From contig NC_063437.1 of assembly GCF_020379485.1 (NCBI RefSeq), forward strand, positions 14,843,726 to 14,907,725: a stretch of 64,000 bases of DNA, written 5' to 3'. Numbering within the stretch: the stretch's first letter is position 1; each line of letters begins with the position of its first letter. The notes under the pieces are model-generated. The model did no database searches. It worked only from the letters and a program-made list of their open reading frames with translations, and was not told where the DNA came from. Source of the stretch: Brassica napus (Eukaryota; Streptophyta; Magnoliopsida; Brassicales; Brassicaceae). The position numbers and the translations under genes were made by a program. Shown piece by piece: positions 56,883-64,000 of the stretch.

Positions 56883-59800
56883 ATGGCCGTGCGAGCAACG
56901 GCGTCGCGTTTCCCGATCGACTCCGACGCTCTGGAGGCGTCAGGACTCCCCTGGGGACTCACAGTAACGCCATTCGCCGCAAAAGACGAGACCGGAATCG
57001 GACCAGCGTACGGATCCAACGGCCATCTCCTTCCTCGCTGCGAAAACTGCTACGCTTACTTCAACACTTACTGTGAGCTCGATCAGTGGGCCTGGACCTG
57101 CTCGCTTTGCGGCACGCTTAATGGACTCTCTTCCGATGCGATCGCTCGTTACTCTTACCCTCACGACTCTATCCCCGAAACGAGCTCCTCCTTCGTTGAT
57201 CTCGAGCTGCCTCGTTCGTTCTTTATCATCATCGCCTCTTGTATCCATTGGTTTGATTTTTGTTTATTGATTTTTGTTTTGATTAAATGTTTTTTTGTTT
57301 TCTAGTGGATGGATCTGAGGAAGAGATGACGCAAGCGAGGCCTGTGTACGTCGCAGCCATTGATCTCTCCTGTAAGGCTTCTCTTCTTCTGTGGTTAGTG
57401 TAGATTGTAGTTGAATCGCGCGTTGGTGAACTTTGAATTGCAATGCGTGTAGAATTGTTGCTCACAATTTTGATTGAATGTGATCTGGATCGAGATTCTA
57501 GTTTGAGTTTGTATGTTTTCTCTTTGTTCTTATAGATGTTTTTTTTGCTTGTTTATGTTGTGATGTGATGATCATTTAGTTGGTCTTCATAAACATCTGT
57601 TTTCTTCAGTTTTCCTATTTTTCCGTTTATTATGTGTATTCGTGTCATCTCCTTGATCAAATGTTTTGTGCATAATCAATTTTTTAATTTGCAGCTTCTG
57701 AGGAATTTTTGGAGCTAACGAAAAGTGCATTGCTAGCTGCTCTGGAAGGTCATTTGATACAAAACTTAAAGCAACGATTGAATTTTTAAAATTCTGTGTG
57801 CTGTGTTCTAAAGGTAGATTTTTTTTTGTTTGTTCTCTCCTGTTTTCTATGTTGCAGCTCTGAGTCCAGGGTCTCTTTTCGGTCTTGCTACATTCAGTCA
57901 CAAAATAGGACTGTATGATGTTCAAGGTCCTATACCAGTTGTAAAGAATGTATTTATTCCACCCGATGCGGAGAGCAAATTACCTCTAGAACTTGAGGAT
58001 GCCATGCCCTTGTTACAGTTTTTAGCTCCGGTATGTTCATTTTTAACATCTACTTCCTTGGTCATTCATGGTGATTGTTTGACAAAAAGTTGCTAGGAAC
58101 ACCTGTAGGGAGATTAAGTCCCGTTCTATACTTACCTGCAGGTAGAAACTTGCAAGGATCGTATTGCTGCCGCTCTTGAGACACTCAGACCAATAACTTC
58201 TTGGGAGAGATCATCTGGAGCAGCTCAAGGGATAGATGGTGTGTTGATGGGCGGTAGAGGATTTGGTACTGCAATGGAAGCTCTCTTCAACTATCTAGGA
58301 TCTGAATTTGGGAATACATTTGCATTAGGTCTGTGAACAAAATATATAGCATGTCCATACTCTATATTTCAACATAATCTTGTTTTTTCTTTCCTCAGTG
58401 TTAAGCGTTTTACTGACTTGATATAAGTGCAGCTAGGGTGTTTGCTTTCATGTCTGGTCCTCCTGATTATGGACGTGGGCAGCTGGATACAAGTAGGTAT
58501 GGTGAACAGTACGCAAGTAAAAGGGTTGATGCTGATCGTGCTCTGCTTCCTGAGCAAACACCGTTCTACAAAGACTTAGTAAGTCTTACTTCAGTACTTT
58601 CTTTTATCTCAAAGATAGATATACTTTTAGCTTTTGGAACTGACGGCTTTTTTATAGGCCACCATTGCTGTCCAATCAGGTGTATGCGTAGACGTGTTTG
58701 CAGTTACAAATGAGTACACAGATTTAGCATCGTTAAAGTTCCTTAGCATCGAAAGTGGCGGCTCGCTGTTTTTGTATTCAAGCACTGATGATTCGACTCT
58801 TCCCCAAGACATGTTAGTTCTGATGCTTTCCCAACATTAGTTGTTTTAATTCAAGAGAAGGAAGACATGCTGTGTTTTCTTCACGTGTTGACAGATAAAT
58901 TGAAACAGAACTGCGTGATTATTTTTTTGAAGGTTTCGGATGCTTAACCGTCCGTATGCTTTCAATTGCGTCTTGAGATTGAGGACGTCAACTGAATTCA
59001 AACCTCTCCACTCTGTATGTGGATTTTGTGATAAGCAAAATTTTGGATGATACTCTGTTTCTTTTTTTTTGCGTCAGCTAACTATTTACCCTTGTCTGCA
59101 GTATGGTCACTTCTTTCCCGATCCACAGTACGAGAATCTTCAACATATCATCTGCTGTGATTCATATGCAACATATGCGTATGACTTTGAGTTTGCAAAT
59201 AATACTGGCTTTTCCAGGTAAACTTAACAATAATTGCTTTTTCATGATTGATTGGAAGGGATGAAATGGATGCAGATTCTTTCCATGCAACAGAGTTTTG
59301 TGAAGCTGCTGATCATTGATATTACACTTATATTCTTTCGATGTTTTACGCCTTTTCCAGACATTCTAGAGAGCCACCTGTGGTGCAAATTGCATTCCAG
59401 TACACAGTTGTTGTACCTACCGAGGGACTGCAAAATTCCGAATTGCCATCTTCAAGTAGGTATGATTATATCCACATGATAAAGCTATATTGTGCACAAA
59501 ACAAAATGAATCGCATACCTCGTATACTGGTCCATGCTAGACCCTAGAGTTGATAGTATATCTCAAACTCCCCTATCGTGTTATATACAGTTTAATGAAC
59601 CTGTGCAAAGTCAATTCCGGAGCTAAGAATAGTTATTTATGCTAATAAGTATTGTGGATCTTGTAGTGCTTCGTTTAAATCTCCATATAATTCGTGTTCC
59701 ACAGAGGCAAACACGTACTTCAGAGACGACTAAGGATCAGAACCATGCAATTTGAGACTGCCCAAAACATCAATGAGATTTACGACAGTGTGGATCATGA

Positions 59801-60882
59801 AGTTGTTCTCTCATTACTCGTTCACAAGGTAAAATATCATTTCATGTTGTCAATCTATTAACTAACCTGCTAATCATGTATGTATTCCCTACTTATCGTA
59901 ATTATTTTTATTGCTGCAGGTAATTTTAGTGTCTCTAGAAGATGGAGTCCGAGAAGGTAGGGCATTGCTTCATGATTGGCTAGTAATCCTAACGGCGCAA
60001 TACAACGATGCGTACAATCTCGTCCAATACAAAAACGGAAACAAGTCAATGAGTTCTCAGATTGACATCACGTTTTCACAATGTCCCCAACTTGAGCCTT
60101 TACCTCGCTTAGTCTTTGCCTTACTCCGTAATCCTCTCCTCCGGTTTCATGAAGAAGGTGTTCATCCTGATTACAGAATCTACTTGCAATGCCTTTTCAG
60201 GTAACCACCCACTCCAGTGAACCTAATGAGTCGTGTAAACTATATTTGCATCCAGAGGCTGCAATTGCTTCTTTTGCAAATTGTAAACGCGAATGGAGTT
60301 TCTCCTTCCTGTTGTGTTTGGTGTTTGCGTATTCAATTACTAATGAAATGTACTTTATTTGCAGTGTGTTGGAACCGAGCTCTCTTCATTGCGGGATATA
60401 CCCATCGCTAACGTCATATTCAACACCGGATAAACAGGCGTACCCACGTCATTCATTGAGCCGTGCAGCATTGTTAACAAGTGATAGTCCGATATTTTTC
60501 TTAGATGCATATACCACTTTGATAGTCTTCTACACATCAACAGCTGACCCGTCACTTCCTTTCCCTCCACCACAAGACTGTAAGTTTGCTCGCTAAAAGT
60601 GAAAAATCCAACTAAATCACCTTTTTAAGATATGAGAGCTTATGTACATATGGAAACTTTCTTATTACAGGTTTATTGAGGAAGAATATTAATATGGTGA
60701 AGCAAGGAAGGAGCATCACACCAAAACTGATGTTTATTCGAGGAGGGAAAGACGATGCTACTGCATTTGAGAACTATCTTATTGAAGAACAAGACGTGGA
60801 CGGTAGCGGTTTTGCTAGCGCCAAGGGTTTTGTTTCGTTCCTGGACGATATTTCGCAGAGTGTGGCTGAATACATGAAGTAA
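56883..60882 (+). CDS. Sec23/Sec24-like transport protein (At2g27460-like)
   Basis: Fourteen exons: 56883-57213, 57306-57371, 57695-57748, 57858-58030, 58142-58328, 58433-58578, 58658-58812, 58933-59014, 59102-59217, 59361-59459, 59705-59828, 59920-60200, 60365-60579 and 60671-60882. They sum to 2,241 nt and give 746 residues. It resembles Sec23/Sec24, the inner COPII coat proteins that package cargo at ER exit sites. A zinc finger has C53, C56, C73 and C76 (RCENCYAYF...WTCSLCG). A trunk/vWA-like region follows (ARPVYVAAIDLS), then beta-sandwich, helical and gelsolin-like parts, ending DDISQSVAEYMK. It belongs to a divergent plant Sec23/24 group, shorter than typical Sec24. Its exact role in the COPII coat is not known to me. 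Confidence 0.94.
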
Positions 60883-61556
60883 AAGTAACAAATGACGACT
60901 CAGTTACCTTTTCTTATACATCCGAAAATTTTCAAATGGTATCCCAGCTTGAGTTTTTTCTACTCTTTTTGTTGTAACATTTGCTAGACTAACAACCCAA
61001 CATTTTTAAACTTTGTAGAGTCCCTTGGTCCAATGGTTCATTAACGTGTTTACATCTGAGGCCTGTGATTTTGGTTAGTTGGTTGGGTTCGGTTTATTTG
61101 GTTTCTCGGTTATTGACTTTTTTCGGAATCAAGTTGTTCTAAAATGGTTCTCGGTTGAAGAAGATAAACCAAAATACATGCCGGTTCAGTTTGGTTATTT
61201 TTGGTTTTTCTTTTTCTTTTTCAATTGGACCGAATTGTTTAAAATATAACCGGTTTATTCCGGTATTGATGTATATTTTGTTCAGTGCAAGTTGAATTGT
61301 ATTATCATCATTTTGCTCACCGTACATGAAAATTCCAGTGAACACAAACGAAACAAACAAAATGATTGACTGAATAACATTTAACCATTTTATTAACCAG
61401 TTGCAACCCGGTGAAGACTGATGAACACTAAAAGGCATATCCTGAGACGTTTCCATACAAAAGCATACAATTAAACACACCCAAATTCGTAGAAGGAAAC
61501 TGATAACAATAATAACAATAACTCAAATGACAATTGGGCATCACTACCACCGTGAC
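60883..61556. other. Convergent intergenic region Sec23/24-like / FD3
   Basis: No gene. 61075-61260 has the gttcggtttatttggtttctcgg / ggttcagtttggtt wording of common crucifer intergenic repeats. FD3 3' UTR probably occupies the right part. Confidence 0.5.
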
Positions 61557-62024
61557 TTAGAAGAGTTCAGTTTCCTTGTGGGTATGGATCACACAGTCCG
61601 ACTGCGGGTAAGCCACACATGTCAAGACAAAACCTTTCTCCAAGTGATCATCCTCAAGAAACGAACCTTCAGACTGGTCAACTTGGCCTTTCACGATCTG
61701 ACCGGCGCAGGTGGAACACGCTCCGGCTCTGCAAGAGTAAGGCAAGTCAACTCCTGCCTCTTCAGCTGCGTCCAATATGAACTGGTCGTCCTGAACCTCG
61801 AACTCGTGTTCTTCGCCTTCGGGTCCTATGAGCTTGACCTTGTATACAGCTGACATAGTGGCACCAGAATTGGCTGAGCATTTCAAGCCAAAGGATCTCG
61901 AGACTTTCTTGACGGATCCAATGGAAACTTGTGGGCTCTTGTAAGTGATGAGCTTGTTGGTCGGCTGGCTTCTAAGAACCGCCTTGGTGGTCATGCTAGT
62001 GGAAGAGATTTGAAAAGTCGCCAT
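61557..62024 (-). CDS. FD3: Plastid [2Fe-2S] ferredoxin, root-type
   Basis: An uninterrupted coding frame of 155 residues. Residues 1 to about 56 are a Ser/Thr/Lys-rich plastid transit peptide ([20 protein letters not shown]...). The mature part carries the plant-type 2Fe-2S ligands C98, C103, C106 (CRAGACSTC) and C136 (VLTCVAY). FD3 is the non-photosynthetic (root-type) ferredoxin that receives electrons from NADPH via FNR and feeds nitrite reductase, sulfite reductase and glutamate synthase. The start ATG at 62024 is chosen because MATFQ begins a good transit peptide; an in-frame Met four codons upstream is leader. Matches At2g27510. A 5'-UTR intron is likely. Confidence 0.96.
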   Translation of the reverse strand: MATFQISSTSMTTKAVLRSQPTNKLITYKSPQVSIGSVKKVSRSFGLKCSANSGATMSAVYKVKLIGPEGEEHEFEVQDDQFILDAAEEAGVDLPYSCRAGACSTCAGQIVKGQVDQSEGSFLEDDHLEKGFVLTCVAYPQSDCVIHTHKETELF

Positions 62025-62041
62025 TTCTTTATGCAACTGCG

Positions 62042-62571
62042 CTGCACAAGTCTATGTTTATGGTTAGGAAACTCAAATCATCTATATGAATATTCTTAAA
62101 TCTCTAATTAATTTCACAGAAAGAATGTGCATCACAAGTAGCAACTGAACCAACTGAGTAATAAGTTTCAATTGCAAAACTGATGTTAAATGTTACTATA
62201 TGGAGCGTAATGAGAAGATGCAAGCATGAAAGCTGTGTTAGCTCTTCACTCGATGCTCCAAAGACTAACGAGTGAATGATAATGAATCACTAAACATGAC
62301 AAAGTTAATCAGTCGCTTGAATATTCTATTTCCACCGATTTTGATTTATATTTTGCAGCTAAGTATTGAAAATAATAAGTTCGACTTAGCAACATGACAT
62401 CAAATCAGTCAACATCGCAACAAAGATTTTTGTTTTTTGTCCCCACAACGAACACAACCAAATAACAACAACAAACTAGGTTTCATCTACAAACATCTAT
62501 CCCATCAGATCAAACAACTATCTGAGAAACAACAAAAGAAAATAAAATCAAATCAAATCTCAGAGACTTAC
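62042..62571 (-). other. Probable 5'-UTR intron of FD3
   Basis: On the minus strand the donor is CTTG|GTAAGTCTC (62571) and the acceptor CTTGTGCAG|CGCAG (62042), 17 bp before the ATG. The exon upstream of 62571 is a plausible leader. Inferred from splice signals only. Confidence 0.6.
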
Positions 62572-63833
62572 CAAGAACAGAAAAGGGAGGGTGGATGAGC
62601 GGAGACTACAAGAGGGGTTGGTTGAGGGGAGAATGATTTTATAAAGAAAGAAAAATCAAAGGGGGAGTGTGGCTTTTGGAAGGGCGTGACGGCCCAACTT
62701 GCTTCCCACCTTCGTCGGCTTATAATTTTTTAGACCTACTAACTTTTTCATTTTTCTATTATTTCAAATTCATCTGTGTGTTTTAGGTTTTTTTTTTTTT
62801 ACCAAAAAAAAGTTACAAAGTGAATCTCTCTTGTCATGAAAACATAATCCAGTATTTATATGTTTTGAAAGATGTATTTCATGGGATAAGTTTCATGTTA
62901 AATCTGATCATTAGGAAACTGGTTATTTGTTTAATTAAATTAAGGGTCATTTTTTCTTCAAGTTATATAATTCTCTTTATATTTTTAATGTTTAAATAAT
63001 TATATTGTGTTTACAAAAATATACATGGCTAGTCAACTCATAACCCTCATCAAATAATCTATTCAAAGAGTAGCTTTTAAAATTTCAGTTTTTAAAAGCA
63101 TTCTTAAAATTATTATTATCCTAAAAATATATTTCTAGACATTAAATTTTAGACATCCTAAATTTATTTAAAAAAATATAGTTAAGTAAATAAATAATTG
63201 ATACTCTCTGCTTTTAGAAAGATAAATGTTTTGTAAAAAACGTTCCTTTCTACATATAGAGTTTATATATTTGATGTACTTTTATCATAAAATGATTTAT
63301 CTAATTAAACAGGAAGAATGTGTTACATTTTTAGTTTTAAATGATTCGCAAAAAAAAAAAAATTTGATTATGATACTTGTGACGAATTACAAAGTGTGAG
63401 TCGTCTTTCTGTAAATTAATAGTGGTAACTTATATCTAATGACACTAAAACTTATACGTTCTTGATTAAAAAAAAAAAAAAGATGGGGATCTTGATAGAA
63501 TATTTGGCTAGACAATTAAAAACACACATGGGGTCTTCACCATTGCTATAGCCTTTACTGTATTAATGAAGAAAAAAACATTGGGGAATTTATATTCTGT
63601 AAAATAAATAAGAAGTATAATTGTGATGAATGCGTACTGGTCTTTTGTTGGTGGATGAGTGAGATCAAAGGTCAAAGTGGGGAAGTTGGCACTACAATGT
63701 TGCGAACTCGTGTGTCCTTTGACTCATGCCATTGGCCGTGTACAACGCTTAAACCCTGGGGGATAGTTTTGAACTTCTTAAACAATTTATTTGTTTCTCT
63801 TTATACTATTGTGAATTTATGATTTATGTCGAC
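62572..63833. other. FD3 promoter and AT-rich spacer
   Basis: Leader and promoter side of FD3 (TATAAA, minus strand, at about 62638-62643), then AT-rich DNA. A half of a Stowaway-like sequence starts near 63199 (atactctctgcttttagaaag) without a matching right end. No gene. Confidence 0.45.
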
Positions 63834-63921
63834 ATAAATCGACAAAACTCAGCACTATTTGGCACATCATCTGTTCCATAAATCGACAAAACTCAGCACT
63901 ATTTGGCACATCATCTGTTCT
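63834..63921 (+). repeat. 44-bp tandem duplication
   Basis: The unit ataaatcgacaaaactcagc...atctgttc is repeated head to tail with starts at 63834 and 63878; the two copies read as identical. Confidence 0.95.
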
Positions 63922-64000
63922 CCTAATAATGCCTTGTAACTTAACCGACATATTGTCGATCCCATCATGAAAGCCAAATTGTTGTGCTCACATTTTGACG

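Noticed and set aside
61021..61080. tRNA or SINE at 61.0 kb (ttggtccaatggttc)
   Set aside because: An A-box-like phrase is present but no convincing B box or T-arm follows.
63199..63360. Second complete Stowaway MITE near 63.2 kb
   Set aside because: Only a left-end-like sequence is visible; no inverted right end or paired TA could be found.
1..64000. CRISPR arrays, bacterial operons, rRNA genes
   Set aside because: Direct repeats here are plant transposon or minisatellite repeats; no array with regular spacers and no rRNA-like sequence was seen.

Overview
This window is nuclear DNA of a flowering plant, most likely a Brassica or close crucifer relative. The genes have plant GT-AG introns, the spacers are very AT-rich, and plant transposons are abundant (Ty1/copia, Helitrons, Stowaway and Mutator-like MITEs, retroposons). 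From 14.5 kb to 62 kb the genes run in the same order as a stretch of Arabidopsis chromosome 2, as I remember its locus order (about At2g27290 to At2g27510): DUF1279/FAM210-like, F-box, OTLD1, CASP3, EPR1, RopGAP, NLP1/CPA, Sec23/Sec24-like and FD3. Several Arabidopsis genes of that interval are missing, as expected for a fractionated genome copy. Species and homology calls come from reading and memory; no search was run.

Region by region. 1-15.3 kb is a rearranged block. A strictosidine synthase-like (SSL) gene is broken in exon 2 by a young antisense copia element (850-5442). Its 3' half recurs as two pseudogene fragments (10.2 kb and 12.8 kb). A DUF1279 plastid-type gene occurs once intact (14.5-15.3 kb) and once as a pseudogene (7.7-8.25 kb). 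An intact F-box/kelch gene lies between the copies. 16.3-17.3 kb holds a single-exon F-box gene. 17.4-26.6 kb is transposon territory: a 3.7-kb Helitron full of internal repeats, a 754-bp retroposon with 16-bp target duplications, and a MULE-like MITE with 9-bp target duplications.

26.6-33.5 kb carries OTLD1 (seven coding exons, one GC-AG intron) and CASP3, with a Stowaway MITE and a second retroposon between them. 34.7-41.0 kb is a nearly perfect 3.14-kb tandem duplication whose unit border falls at a Helitron 3' terminus. It is followed by a smaller Helitron with two successive 3' ends (42.4-43.4 kb). EPR1, an 804-residue proline-rich wall protein, lies at 45.9-48.3 kb, followed by a decayed LINE RNase H remnant.

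52.5-62.0 kb is compact and gene-rich: RopGAP (+) converges on NLP1 (-), NLP1 and the Sec23/24-like gene (+) diverge from an 831-bp gap, and the latter converges on FD3 (-). For every multi-exon gene called intact, summing the exons I placed gives an open frame of expected family length, which is the main internal check. The genes are not a pathway. They are housekeeping or tissue-specific genes (polyamine synthesis, secretion, ROP signalling, Casparian strip, plastid redox, wall protein) held together by ancestral gene order.
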